From the NCBI GenBank assembly GCA_022376465.1, contig JACDTU010000006.1, positions 1,116,001-1,180,000 of the forward strand: DNA of 64,000 nucleotides, given 5' to 3'. The DNA comes from Cubamyces lactineus (lineage: Eukaryota; Basidiomycota; Agaricomycetes; Polyporales; Polyporaceae). The notes under the pieces were generated by a model. That model was given only the letters and a program-made list of their open reading frames with translations. It was not told where the DNA came from and did not search any database. A program made the position numbers and the translations under genes. Below, one piece after another: positions 10,938 to 22,550 of this stretch. How positions within the stretch are numbered: the first letter of the stretch is position 1; every line of letters begins with the position of its first letter.

Positions 10938-11194
10938 TCAGAGCCAACAGTTCTCGATGTGTTCGCTACGCTTTGCCGCTGCCGGAGCAATCGAACGTCA
11001 GTACGATCGAATTGCACAACGTCCGGCCCAGCCAGCTGATCGCTGCCATATGTATGGTGGCTCCAGCTGACTGTAAGACACTCACGGTCGGCGGCAGCTT
11101 CGCAGGGCTGCGGCGCCGGTGCGGCGCCCACCGCGGAGGCCCCGGCGAGCGCGAGGATGACGAAAGACAGAATGGACACGGGTGAGAAGCGCAT
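10938..11194 (-). CDS. Small secreted Kex2-type peptide precursor 3 (ends KR-SEHIENCWL)
   Basis: Exons 11194-11086 and 10978-10938 (150 nt) encode 49 aa. The signal peptide is MRFSPVSILSFVILALAGAS..GAA, then APAPQPCEAAAD with one Cys, a phase-1 intron of 107 bp (GTGAGT..GGCAG), and a last exon reading PAKRSEHIENCWL and stop. KR marks the predicted Kex2 cut before SEHIENCWL. As in the sister genes there are exactly two Cys, one before and one after the dibasic site. The AP repeats after the signal peptide resemble targets of X-Ala/X-Pro dipeptidyl peptidases. A promoter lies beyond 11194, with a purine/pyrimidine-skewed leader. Function is unknown. Confidence 0.72.
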
Positions 11195-13351
11195 CGTGTG
11201 CTGCTGTGTGTCTTTGGGGAGGCTTCTCTGTCGAGTGTGTGCTATGTGTGTCGAAGGGGAAGTCGACAGAAGGAGAAGCACCGAGGGAGGGCCTGAGGGA
11301 AGCTGGCGGGCTTCTGAGGCTTGCCTGCACTCGCTCGCCGTTGGAGGCCTCCTCATATATCCTCCCTGCTTCCCGCTCTCCGTGGATTTGTCTTTGTCTG
11401 TTGAGTGCCGGATGACCGCAGTCGGCCGCTGCACCTCGCTACAGAGAGCACGAGACGTGCGCTGACCAGACTTTCCACGCTCAATAGCAAAGCGTAAGCA
11501 CACTGAGGACGAATGCGGCGGAGAGGCACTATCGGGCGTGGGCGGTGTGATAGCATCAGCGCAGAGGGCGTGCTTCCTCTGCCTTCTCGACTTCTTGATG
11601 ATGGTGGGTTCCGCTCAGGGACTTTGTACCTATGCACGATGTGCACGAATTCTGTTAACGAGCAGCGTGCAGATGAATTGTCGCCGTACTACATGTGATG
11701 TGCTCGAACCCCTCTCATGCCATGAACAGAGAGCCTTCATTTTAAGGAGGTTTCGACGTAATAGTGGGCGCTAAAAGGTGATGCGACTCGGACGATATGC
11801 AGTAGCCTGTACGAATGAAGTTGTATGTCGCCACAAGGACGGTGTATAGCCCCCCGGAGTCTAGAAAGGTATGACATTAGCTTGGCCCGGCGGCATGTCT
11901 GATGGCTCACACGATTGCCTCCGTGGTGAAGGAGGTATATGACTCGACTATGGCGACATGGTTACAATTGGCCCAAGTCAGGTTCACTAGTGGTGGATCT
12001 TCAAAGATGGGGTACGCTGAGCATGGGATCCAGGCGCGGTCACATCTCAGTGCGCAGATGGAATTTCTTTTTTCACATTCTGTTATGCCTTGGAAGTGCC
12101 TTACAGGCGGCGGGTGTTAGACTTGGTGCCAAGGCCCCGCCTGCAGCTAAGGGGAGGCAATGGCGGGCCAGTCAGTGGATGTACCGTCAGATGTAGCGGA
12201 TCATACTCACAAAGAGATCAATCAGTACAGGGCAGCGAGCGGTGGGTCTTCATATTCAGCGAATCCCATATTCCTTGAAGTCTCACCCTTGTAAGTACCT
12301 GGCGAAACTGAATGGCGCGCTCAAGCGGATGAACAAATGGTCGCTGCCCATACGAGCGAATTCAATATGCGGGTGTCTAATCGCAGACGCATACGCCCCC
12401 AGGCACACAGTCAGGCCAGCCAGGAGAGGGCCAGGTTGGCGACCATAGGTGAGAATCTCGCAATTCTGGGAGATCCTAGCCTGGGTCGTTTGGCTACCAC
12501 GATCAGAAATATCCTCGACGTCCGGTGATCCCTGTGTCCTTCGCCATAGCCTCAACGCAGATCGCAACTGAGTTGGGACCTGCGTTCCACGGGCCTTGGG
12601 GCAGCGGTCAGTGCGCACGGCGTTTGGTCTACTGCGAATGTTCTCACATTGGATGTTCCGTACATGCCTTCTGCTGCTGCTGCTACGCCGTTCCGTGTGG
12701 TCCTGCGCAGCGACGGGCACGCGTCAATGAAAGATCGCCTTGATTCTGGAGAAAAAAGACCCGGTTGAACGCCAGTACCCAGCAGCGTTTACTAATTCAG
12801 CATGACTGGTGAGTAGCCCCGTCCGCACTATCCTTGACGCTAATGCCTTACATACCTATTATGATGCCAGTGATTGAAGATGTGCATGAACAGTACCGCT
12901 CTCAAAGGCTGCTGCCACAAATATCGTTGCGATCTGTTTGGGCGGTGCGCATATAGTCACAACAGTACTTGAGCCACCCCAGTCACAGCGTTCGCTCAAG
13001 CCTCGTATCGAGTCTGTATTACGAGAACATACGAGCTTTGCGCATCATGGATTCTTCCAAGAGCTGGGTGGATGAAGTCAAGACTCAAGAGCCAAGAGCC
13101 AAGGTCGCCGTCATCGCTCGCGCGCTCGTCATTGGCGCCTACGTGGGCGATGGCGGGGAGAGTGACCTCATCTCTCTCCTCGTCGCCACACTCGATCGTC
13201 CACTCACCGATGATGTCAACCCTCGACCTCCCGCCTCGCGAGCCTATAAAGACCACGTCGTCGACCATGGCCAGCGGCGAACAACGTTGACGACTTCCAT
13301 CGCCCATCCAACTCCTATACCACACACTCATCTCGCAAGCACGACTTGAAT
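11195..13351. other. Intergenic, no gene seen
   Basis: About 2.1 kb separate the last peptide gene from the first lectin gene. No coding or RNA signal is supported. The start of the lectin transcript probably lies near 12990-13340. Confidence 0.45.
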
Positions 13352-13950
13352 ATGTCTCTCGAGGGCGGAAAGACCTACAAGATCACGAACGCCAAGGGCG
13401 GAACTGTCCTTGACCTCTCTGGTGGCCAGGAGCACTCACCAATCACCGGCTACGCGTGGCACGGCGGTGCGAACCAGAGGGTATGCGTCTCTCGCACGTC
13501 CGTATGCCACGAACTCGCTGACTTGGAACTCATAGTGGACACTTGAGCAACATGGTGACGCATACCGTTTCAAGAACGCCGCAACGGGCCTCTTCATCGA
13601 CGTTGACGGCGAGCCCAAGAACTTCGCGCCCATCATAGCGTCCACAAAGTGGTCGGACTGGGAGATCAGGCCGGACCACCAGGATCCCTCGACGTTTAGG
13701 TACGTGCATGCGTCAAGCCCGCCGGCACGCGCACCTTCTGACCTTGGCACGATAGAGTATTCCTCAAAGGCACAGAATACTGCCTGGACCTGAGTGATCA
13801 CGGGAACCCGAACCCTGGTACGCCCGTGACGCTCTGGAAGAAGTGGGAAGGCGGAACGAACCAGACCTGGAGGTTCGAAGAGGGTGAGTGGTTCGCGCCC
13901 GCTACTTCTCTTGGCAACTTCGCGCTCACTCTCACTCGTCAGCTGCGTAA
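13352..13950 (+). CDS. Ricin-B-like (beta-trefoil) lectin 1
   Basis: Exons 13352-13480, 13536-13699, 13756-13883 and 13943-13950 sum to 429 nt, or 142 aa. This is the size of single-domain fungal ricin-B lectins such as CNL of Clitocybe nebularis. The three trefoil repeats are readable: GGKTYKITNAKGGTVLDLSGG with GGANQRWTLEQ, then YRFKNAATGLFIDVDGEPK with WEIRP, then FLKGTEYCLDLSDHG..TPVTLWKKWEGGTNQTWRFEE. QxW motifs are present in repeats 1 and 3. There is no signal peptide, as usual for these cytosolic lectins, which bind glycans and are often linked to defence against fungivores. Sugar specificity cannot be read. The tiny last exon (AA-stop) is supported by the same arrangement in lectin 2. 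Confidence 0.87.
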
Positions 13951-16900
13951 TGGCACAGTAATCTCGGACACCACATCACGCATACATTGTATCATGTACA
14001 AGAAGCCCTGTATCACATAGCAATCGACGTCCTTCACACCCCAGAATTTCTCTCGAATTGTATGCGTACAGGATCCAGCGCGTCATGCACCCAACACGCG
14101 CGTCGGAGCCCACAGGCGGTCGATCCGGCTACTCCGGTCAATACTTGTGGTCCCATTGGCCCCGGGCCCTTTCCGGCGAGCTCGCCTGGCCTTGCACGCT
14201 AGGGCCCGCACGACCTTAAATGCATATCGTGCATCACCCGTCATGATCTGCGTTAGATTGCTTCAAGGCAAATCGTGAGCGTATAGGCAGTCGACGATCC
14301 TGCAGATAATGATTGAGATCCCTGCCCCCTCAGTGCCCTCTAGAGAAGTCGGACCGGGACCGAGCGGAAGGCATCATATGCTCGGAGGAATCAGCCCTTC
14401 CTTCTCCCGGGAGAGTGTGTATAGAAGGTGAACGTGCCGAAGGTCAGGATGCAGGATGGATCCATACGCATCGTGGTTGCTTCTTGACCTCGACGTTAAC
14501 CCGTTCAATAGAGCCTGGGCCTCCTCTTGTAGGTCTTGAGATGCGTTGTATTAATTAGCCTAGGCCTGAGAGGTGCGGATGACTGCAACAAGACAAGCAG
14601 CTGATCTACTGCTTGCAGCGCGGCACTCCAGCAGGCTAGATCATTTGACGGCTCTATGCGCCTTCTCTACTCTTGAGGGACTGTCTAGACCGCCGGCGGG
14701 AGTTGCGCCATGACAAGCACCGACACAGTGAGATGAAAATGCATCCAAGAGTCCAGGTGCACTAGCACAAGGTAGCCAGTCAGCCACAGGATTCGAGAGA
14801 TTGATCGGTATGTACACCCGGATGCCCTACTCCACTTCTTCCTTTGGACATCCCATTCATTCGCTCTCTCTCGCCCACCGCCGTACCCTAGATCTGAGCG
14901 AGCCAATCGCTAACATCGATGCTCCTGCTTCTGCGGCTACCAGGTGCCTACAATATATTGCTGAGCTCAAAACGTGAAAGCGCAAACCGCGCAATGGCAC
15001 ACGTAGCGTGCCAGTGCCGCGGGACGTGAAGCCTAAATGTCGGAGGTGCTGGGCGTGGGGCGTGTAGCTTCTTGGCCTACTGACCCAGGCGCGTGGAAGG
15101 CTTCGGGTCGCCTTCGACACTTCGACACTTCGACCAACTGACTGCTTGCGACTGTGGATTCACCTCCGGTGCGACTTCTCTTCTAAGGCTACATCGAAGG
15201 GACTATGCTCAAGACATGACATGTAAGAAGTACCTGGGCTCAGGGAGCTCAACAATCCCCTATGAGCCAGGCCTTGACAGTATTCATACGTACTGACCGA
15301 CTTGTGATGGAGGCATGCGAGGGCGGACGCGTCCCGACAATGTCCTGCGTACATCCCTACCAAGACTCTGCGCGATGATCATGATATACACTCCTACATG
15401 ATGGCTTGACATCATTGCGGGGATCCACAGCCCGTCTGTAGCTATAGTCCCGTTGGCTGTAGCACAGGTGAGTGAACGAATCCTACTGCATCGGGCCGAC
15501 CGCCGTATATCGTTGACAGTTCGTTTCCCCAGGACAGGAAGCGTCCCTGCCCATGATACGAATGCAACGCACCAGCCCCATGCTCCCAGGACTAGAGCTG
15601 CGCCTTGCTATAGCATAGACTCACAAAACTTTCACATTTGTCCGCGGAGTAGAGCTTAATGCACGCCACTGAACCGAACCTAGACCGCGCGCAGAGCTCA
15701 GAGACATGAAATGACATGCAATAGCGAAAACATCTTTCCAGCGCAGCGCACTGGCAGGACCTGGGCAAGACTCGCCCTCAGCAACTACGAATGAATCCGT
15801 ACGCACTGGACAGGGCGGAGGGTCGCAGTCGCTGCAGAGGGCATGGGACGTGCCTTTCCTGGTAGCGATACCGGAGCTTGAGTGTCACCTGGCTCTGGCT
15901 CTCTGTGCTTCTGAGATTCGTACCCGCGATCGTCCTTCTCATCCTCATCCTGGCGCTCATGATGGTTCGTGCTTGGGTTTATTGAATGGAGGCGGCAGGG
16001 AGAAGGTCAGTCGGCACCGGGGCGCTCGTCCCTTTGCCTGGATATGTGCACTCGCTAACTTACGCTTCTCATTTCTCGCTTCTACGGTCGCAGGCACATC
16101 GCACACATGTGCGGGTACGCACGAGCGAGAAGCCGAGTTCTGGTTCGACGTTTGGGCCTCAAGCCTCAAGCCTTAGGCCGCATAGGTTGAATGTGCGATA
16201 TTGTACGTTGTGTGTCTCCTGGAGTCAGCGGGATGCTAAATGGAGCTAAACGCGTACGAGCCCAGCCTGTGTATGACTCGCTATGGTGGACGAACGTGGA
16301 TCTAGACGCCTCTCAATATCACGTCACAAACAAAACTGTGCGCAGGTGGGGTGCCGCGTTGCAGCCTGGCACTGAGGTTGTCGACGGAGTGGCCATGGAA
16401 GGCTGGTTCGAGAGGCATCTAGAGGGAGGCCTGTGAACATGTGAGGGGCCACTTGGAGGACTCGAAGTCGAGCAGCGCACGTACCGATCGTTCTGAGCGT
16501 TTGCTTGGAGAAGATAGCGCTGCTGTACGTGAACTCCGTGGCCACATCAAGAGGTAAAAGGACGGGCGCCCCGAGAGCTTGGGAGTTAGTATGATTCAGA
16601 TAGCACGCCTAGGAGTCGCGCAGTAGCGTTCGCACCACCACGATGGCGTGTTCGTGCTCTACCGAGACTGCACGGTCTTGGCTTCCTTCATAGCGTATCG
16701 CCTGGGCCACAGATGAACGAGACTTGGAGCTGGAGGATCGAGACCTGTGCGAGCATGGACGCGAATAGTGGTGGTATCTGCAGTACGAATACCGTGCAGG
16801 CGTGAGTACGATTACTTTCGCGGGAATATTCATACACGTGTGCAGCCACCTTGCAAATACTCACCACAAGACGACTAGCATGAGCACGAGCACGGGCACG

Positions 16901-18603
16901 GGTCTTGGACGATCGCCATCGCCCCTCCATCGTATCTCGCCGCATCTCATCTCACTGCTCCTTGCAGCGAGGTGTATGCATCACGCATCGATGCTTCGCG
17001 GGCCACCCGCCCGCACTTCCGAACGGGGGTCCCAAAGCCAACGGTGCACGCCTTAGCAAGCCGCTTCCGCTTCCGCGACCACGTTGACGATCGCCTTTCC
17101 CTTTGCGCGCTAGCACTAGGTCTTCAGCCAGCTGCAGGACATCGACGCCGACCACGCAGCGGCGTAACACAAGGGCATTGGGCAACTTTGCCAGCTGCCC
17201 TTTCGGAAGCTGCTCCCGCACCCTTATTTCGCAGCCTCGCGTCGAGTCCTGGGCGTCTGCTGCGCAATGTCAATGGACCTTGAGGGCTGAAGCTTGAATG
17301 AAGCTCTCGTGCTGCCGTTCAGGCTGTGCAGTGTCAGCCCGAGCGTAGGCGCCACTTTTCCTCTCCGCCGCCCCTGTACTGGGGGCATGGCATTGCCGTC
17401 CCGAGATGCGTTATCTGCACCCTGACCTGCGGTGAGTCGTCTCTGCACCCTCGTTCCTGCAGACGGGTTGCGGTCCTAGGCAGAGAGGGAGTACTAGTGG
17501 CGCCGAGGGCAAGAGCCCTGGATCTGATACCTGGATGGGTTTGGGATCCAGATCAGCGAAAGTGCTGGCGTGCACGCTGCAGAGCTCGCGCGCCGGTGCT
17601 AATACCCATTTCCATAGGCTCAATGCTCGCGGTAGCACGCTCGTGATGCAGGAGGCCGGAGCCTCCCAGCGAATCGGCGCATAGACGGGACGCGCGCGAT
17701 CGCAATCGAGAGAGGCAGTCGTGGCGCTCGCTTAGGCGACCCCAGCCGGGGGAGGGAAGTCTCGAAGCCTCGAAGCTTAGGCCTCAGGACGCAGCGCCGA
17801 TGATGCACACATTTTGCTTTCATGCAAAAAGGCTAGAAGCTTGTCGATTGGGGCCGCAAGTGGGGAAACGCAGCGCGCTCGCACGGGAAACAGACAGGTC
17901 TCGGACTCCAGCATGCCTGCGCGACCAGCTTCTCTGCCTCTTTCGTTTTGCTCTCCGTCGCCAGATGAAGCAAGATATGAGCCCGGTACGACGGCGCGAG
18001 GGTCTTGTTGTACGTACGAGGGTAGAGATGACACGGTGCGAGACTGCGAGTGAAGTCTGGGCCCTTGGAGGACCGGCGGACAGGTTGGGGCAGGGTAATC
18101 TCAGGGAAGACTGTAAGATTGAGTGGAACTAGCGTCTTCAGATGGTTTTGACCTAGGCGTCCAGTGCATCAGGAGGCGGTGCACCGTGCCGCGCGGGCGG
18201 AGAGGCGAGGAGAGCGGTCAAGGGTGAAGGCGTGAAGACGTGGAGGTGATGTCAACGGATCACGTTCGAACGAGTCTGGCCAGCGAAGCGGAAACGCGTC
18301 GACGAAAGAGGTAAACGCATGAGTCCAGATGAAGGGCTAGCTTCTTCATGCAGGAGCATCGTTGGTGCACAAGATGGAAAGCCCTCGGAGCGGAGTCGAG
18401 GACACAGATATAAGGACACCGAGCCGTTCGAGACCCATCCCGTTCCAGCAGCATCAACTTGCACAGCACCCCGAGATCTGCCAGCCCAGTAGTAGGACCA
18501 CAGCTCCAAGGACAGCACCTATCCCGCCCTAGTCCAGCTCATAAGCATCAGTAGTCTCTATCCAATCAAGCTCAGTTACCACCGCCGCCCATACTAGAGC
18601 ATC
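13951..18603. other. Long intergenic stretch, no gene seen
   Basis: In 4.6 kb I find no frame with a recognisable domain or consistent splicing. A short frame around 16250-16436 (LDASQYHVTNKTVRRWGAAL) looks protein-like but stands alone. It may be a relic. Confidence 0.4.
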
Positions 18604-19242
18604 ATGTACTCGAACGGACACTCCGCTGGAATCATCGAGTCCGGCCACACCTACAAGCTCACGTACGGGCGGACGCGCACCGTGCTCGACCTGTCGGCGA
18701 AGGACTGGCAGTCCATCAAGAGCGCGGCCTGGGAAGCAAGCGACTACCAGAAGGTGAGCCACCGCCCGAGTTGGCCTCCGCGGCTGCCTCATGTCCGCCG
18801 GTGGCATACATGACTGACCGGGATGACGCGTTCGCAGTGGGTAGCCGAGGAGGCTGGATCGGGAGGCAGATGGACGTTCCGCAATGTCGCGACGGGGCTC
18901 TATCTAGGCGTGGACGGAGCGTCTCGTCCAAACGCGCTCGTCATTGCGACGCGGACTGAGACATCATGGGACATCCAGCCCGGAAGGGAGCCATCTTCGC
19001 TTGTGTAAGTGCACTGATGATGCCTTGCCGGAAGGCCTATCGCAGGGAAGCCGACCGCTGACGGCGATGGAACTTGCCACAGGTTGATTGCTGCTGGTAC
19101 GAGGTTGTGTGCACAGCCGGGAGAGGGCTCGCGTGTGAAGTTGGGAGAGATTGGCAGCGGCGAGTGGCGGGTGGAGCACGGTGAGCACTGGAGCGTCGCG
19201 AGCTAGCATCCCAGACTGACTCGCTGTGGGCCCACAGCATGA
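18604..19242 (+). CDS. Ricin-B-like lectin 2 (divergent)
   Basis: Exons 18604-18753, 18838-19004, 19083-19180 and 19238-19242 sum to 420 nt, or 139 aa. Intron positions and phases are the same as in lectin 1. Readable repeats are ESGHTYKLTYGRTRTVLDLSAK..SAAWEASDYQKWVAEE, then GRWTFRNVATGLYLGVDGASRPN..TSWDIQP, then LIAAGTRLCAQPGEGSRVKLGEIGSGEWRVEH. The GGxNQxW element of repeat 1 is degraded to ASDYQKW, so glycan binding at that site may be lost. If the last intron is not removed, the protein ends seven residues later at TAG 19204-19206; both options keep the frame. It lies 0.6 kb before lectin 3. Confidence 0.78.
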
Positions 19243-19860
19243 ATCGATGCACGCACGTCGCCGTCGTCAAGACATTCGGCGAACGCGAGGCAGAGCTGTC
19301 GACCTAGATCGGCGAGGAGGTGGGAGCCTGTTCGCCAGAGAGTTTCGTCAGTCGGGTCTGATAGGCGGGGAAGGCAGAGCATACTTCGGTTCCAAGGACT
19401 TTCTGCTTTTTGTGTGCGGACTTCGGGCGTATCATACATTGTTTCTACTCGGGCCTGTATATACGCGATTATGACTACAGGGTCATGCGAAATCATTCGA
19501 CCTAATGCTCCGCAGGATAAATGAGTATATCTTCGGCATTGCTTCGAAACAATGCAGAAAGCCAATACAACAGCCGACTCACAACCGACGCCACTCAAAT
19601 AATGTTCGCACTCTAGTGCGGCCTCGCTTGATGGCTGACGGCTAAGTGCGTTATATAGACGTGACGATATTGAACCACGTCAAAGTGTATTGCAATATAA
19701 CCGAGACAAGTTAAGAGACGCGCTCCTGGAAGGTGAGTGTGAGGTATAAGAGCGTGAATCCGAGTTACTGGAGCTCACAGATGACACATTCTGCAGGCGT
19801 GTCCTGATCGTCTCCCGCTCGCACTTCTGTATCAGCCTGAAATCACGATCAGTCTCCGCG
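19243..19860. other. Spacer between lectins 2 and 3
   Basis: No gene is seen. It holds the presumed promoter of lectin 3. Confidence 0.4.
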
Positions 19861-20555
19861 ATGCCCCTCGCAAGCGACATCCAGATTGGGGCCCCCATCG
19901 TGCTCGAAGACGGAGCCGTGTATGCCCTGCGGCACGCACAGAGCGGAAACGTGCTCTGCGTATCTGCCTGTTGTACGCCCATGAAGGATGCTGCCAGAAG
20001 TGGGGTTGCCAGAGAAGCCCAGACTCAGAAGGTGCGTATGCCGGCAGGGCCGTGACCAACGTGCGTCGACAGAATTTTTGCTGAACGTTCCGCTTAACGT
20101 GCCGCAGTGGTGTGCCTCGAGCATAGGTGCGGAGTGGACGTTCCAAGACGTGGAGACAGGGAAATTCCTTGGCGTTCAGAAGAGAGAGGTTGGCGCCAGG
20201 GTGGTCACGAAGTACGATGCGACGGCGTGGTGCGTGGTAGGGGACGAGAAAGACAGCAAGATCTTCAGGTGCCGCAAGCGTTTCCAGCAGAGCTATAGGA
20301 GGTGCCTTCTGACCATGTCGTTGCAGATTAGTTCTCCCCACTGAAGGCTATCATCTCGGCTTGGGCGCGGGAGGCTACCCTGAGCTCGTAATCATCCAAA
20401 GCGAGGGCGGATCAAGTGACAGCAGTAGGAGTAATGGCAAAGAGCCCGTCTATTGGCGGTTTACCGAGTGCTCGACGAAGCCTGTGGGAAGCTATGTTGC
20501 TAACGCTGGCACCACCGGGTGGGTGAGCAGTCTCTTGTCTTTGCCATCAGCTTGA
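19861..20555 (+). CDS. Ricin-B-like lectin 3 (most divergent)
   Basis: Exons 19861-20031, 20108-20268 and 20327-20555 sum to 561 nt, or 186 aa. The first two introns have the same phases as in lectins 1 and 2. Segments are GAVYALRHAQSGNVLCVSACC, TQKWCASSIGAEWTFQDVETGKFLGVQKREVGARVV..WCVVGDEKDSKIF, and LVLPTEGYHLGLGAGGYPELVIIQSEGG..EPVYWRFTEC. The third repeat carries an insert of Ser/Gly residues, and the protein has a C-terminal extension absent from lectins 1 and 2. The LDLSG-type motif of repeat 1 is replaced by LCVSA. It is probably a diverged family member; a decaying gene is possible, though the frame is intact. Confidence 0.68.
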
Positions 20556-20980
20556 AGCACCGACGGTGTTAGCTTTTTTGATCATCTCTGCCATGAACGG
20601 ATTAGTTACTTGTATGTAGCATATAGCGAAGGTTACGGCGCACGTACTCTACCAACTTCGCCTTTTTTGGGTTTGTGAACATGATAGTCAAGAGTCGAGA
20701 GTCAGCGTCCAACCACTACGGAATGGAAAGGGAAAACCGCAGGCTGGCTGCTGGCGCCTGGTTTCTACGCCAGCGCCTAATATGCGCGCCAACGGGAAAC
20801 ATGTACGCTCAATCAGGCAAATCTTTAGGTTGTGTATCCTCCGTTCGTTCTTGTTTTTCCAAGTTGCTCATCTCCTTCGAACCGAAAGTCAATCCTGCCT
20901 CAAACATGGAGGAGGAATTAATTAACACAGTACGACCTGCGCCAGCTGAGAACGCTTCGTCTCTGTGTGGTGCGGGAGCG
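20556..20980. other. Intergenic, no gene seen
   Basis: Nothing is recognised before the SINE-like repeat. Confidence 0.4.
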
Positions 20981-21252
20981 ACTTCAGTACTTGGGTTGCA
21001 ACCCTCCCGTCTATTAGACGGCGAGGAGTTGCGACCGGATGCAAGTCCGGCGTCAAAGAGGACCCTGCCGCGAGCACGCCCATGTCCGACGGAGTGGGTT
21101 GCGACCATGGTTGCAAGTACCCTGCCGACGGTTGCATGCTCGGATACTGCGAACGCAAGTCAGTACATTTTCGACAAAACGGCTCCGCTCAGGATTGAAC
21201 CCCGAGCATAGTACATGCGAGGTGGCCAGCGATACCGCTGTACCACCTTGGC
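20981..21252 (-). repeat. tRNA-derived SINE-like repeat, copy 1
   Basis: Read on the minus strand, it starts with a tRNA-like head (GCCAAGGTGGTACAGCGG as the A-box region and GGTTCAATCC as the B box). A body follows with CGTGCTCGCGGCAGGGTCC and GCAACTCCTCGCCGTCTAAT, and then GTTGCAACCC near the end. The second copy at 22210-22550 has the same head, body and tail in the opposite direction. This copy lacks about 70 bp of the middle. The head does not fold as a complete tRNA. Confidence 0.6.
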
Positions 21253-22209
21253 TTTTCTGTAAGCTCGCCTTTGACCAAAGTTATGGAAAATGTAATAGGC
21301 GTTGATTATGATCGGCTTTGTCTGGATCCCAAACTTGGACGGCGCGGTGTTCGTTTTCAAACGGGTTAGCGGGAGGGGCGAAGGAGATATTCAGCAACTC
21401 TGAATTCCCCGTCCGGCAGCCTTCGAGGGATGGTGGGGGTACGAGTATACTTCGTAAGTGAAAGCCCTTCAGCATCTATTGGACGTTATCTAACTAATGT
21501 ATAGGACCGCTCAAATGCTCAAGGATCGCTCCAATATTGAAGACGCCGATTTTATCGAGCTGCTGGAAGCCGGTCGTTCACCGGCTACACTGACGTTCGA
21601 ACGGGTAAAAGAACAAGCACCGAAACTGCGTCGTTGATCAGTGTAGAACGATCATACATGTTTTATAGACTATACCTGCGTCGTTGATCAGCGTAGAACG
21701 ATGAGCAGGATGACGCAAGGTTCGCGGAACCAAATCCAACTGAGCGGCAATATGTCCAAACAAGAACCACTAATGCTAAACGCTCCGCAAGGGCGTAGGC
21801 GCTCGCGTCGCTCGCGTATGGGTGAGTTGTAGTAAGCCGTCGGGCTTACAGCTGCCAGACAACATTCCGATCGAAGGGCAAGGCTTTTGCATTGGGGAGT
21901 ATTAGCGTGAGTGTCGAAGAATGTGTAGACGGCGGTGATGCAATTTCTTGATGTCGTAGTGCAGCTTTTGCATACTGTTAGTAGCGTAGTCAATACGAAC
22001 GTTGGCGTTTGCATTGCGTGGCGAGATCCCACATGATGCTCAGGTAATAAGAGTGTCAAGCAAACTGCCGAAACAACCCCATGTCGAGTAGTCGATGCAA
22101 TTGTACCAGCAGGGTTTTGATTACCGGTAAGTCTTGCTCTGACCCATCATCCGAGCAATGAAAACACATGTACAGTATTATGGCTACGTCAAAACACTAC
22201 AAGAAGTAA
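21253..22209. other. Intergenic between SINE-like copies; short direct repeat
   Basis: A 27-bp unit occurs at 21626-21652 and again at 21676-21702 with one T/C difference. A 40-codon frame, 21515-21637, ends inside the first unit (IEDADFIELLEAGRSPATL). It reads like real protein but I cannot place it. Confidence 0.4.
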
Positions 22210-22550
22210 GCAATGGTGGTGCAGCGGTATTGCTGGCCACCTCGAATGTACTATGCTCGGGGTTCGACCCTGAGCGTAGCCGTTTTGTCCGCCATATACT
22301 GACTTCCCTCGCAAGCCAGCCGAGGCATACGTCCACGGGGGACATGCAACCCGTGGTTGCAACCCCATATTGGTTGGTCGTAGGTGTCTTCGCGGAGGAT
22401 TCATCTGTGGGCAGGGGACTTGCAACCGCGGTTGCAAACCCCCCGCCGGACATGGGCGTGCTCGCGGCAGGTCCCCTTTGACGCCAGACATGCATCCGGT
22501 CGCAACTCCTCGCCGTCTAATAGACGGGGGGGTTGCAACCCCACTACTGA
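22210..22550 (+). repeat. tRNA-derived SINE-like repeat, copy 2
   Basis: The head GCAATGGTGGTGCAGCGG matches a pol III A box and resembles tRNA-Gly. GGTTCGACCC at 22261-22270 matches a B box. The body has several GGTTGCAA-type words and ends near CCACTACTGAAATAG. It is the inverted homologue of 20981-21252, with an extra internal segment around 22340-22420. No target site duplication was resolved. Confidence 0.62.

Noticed and set aside
8826..11194. Reading the CWL-ending peptides as lipid-modified basidiomycete mating pheromones
   Set aside because: Those precursors end in a four-residue CaaX box and lack a signal peptide. Here Cys is third from the end and a clear secretory signal is present.
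21160..21252. A functional tRNA gene in the SINE-like copy 1 (and in copy 2)
   Set aside because: A and B boxes are present, but acceptor and anticodon stems do not pair; both copies continue into a shared non-tRNA body.
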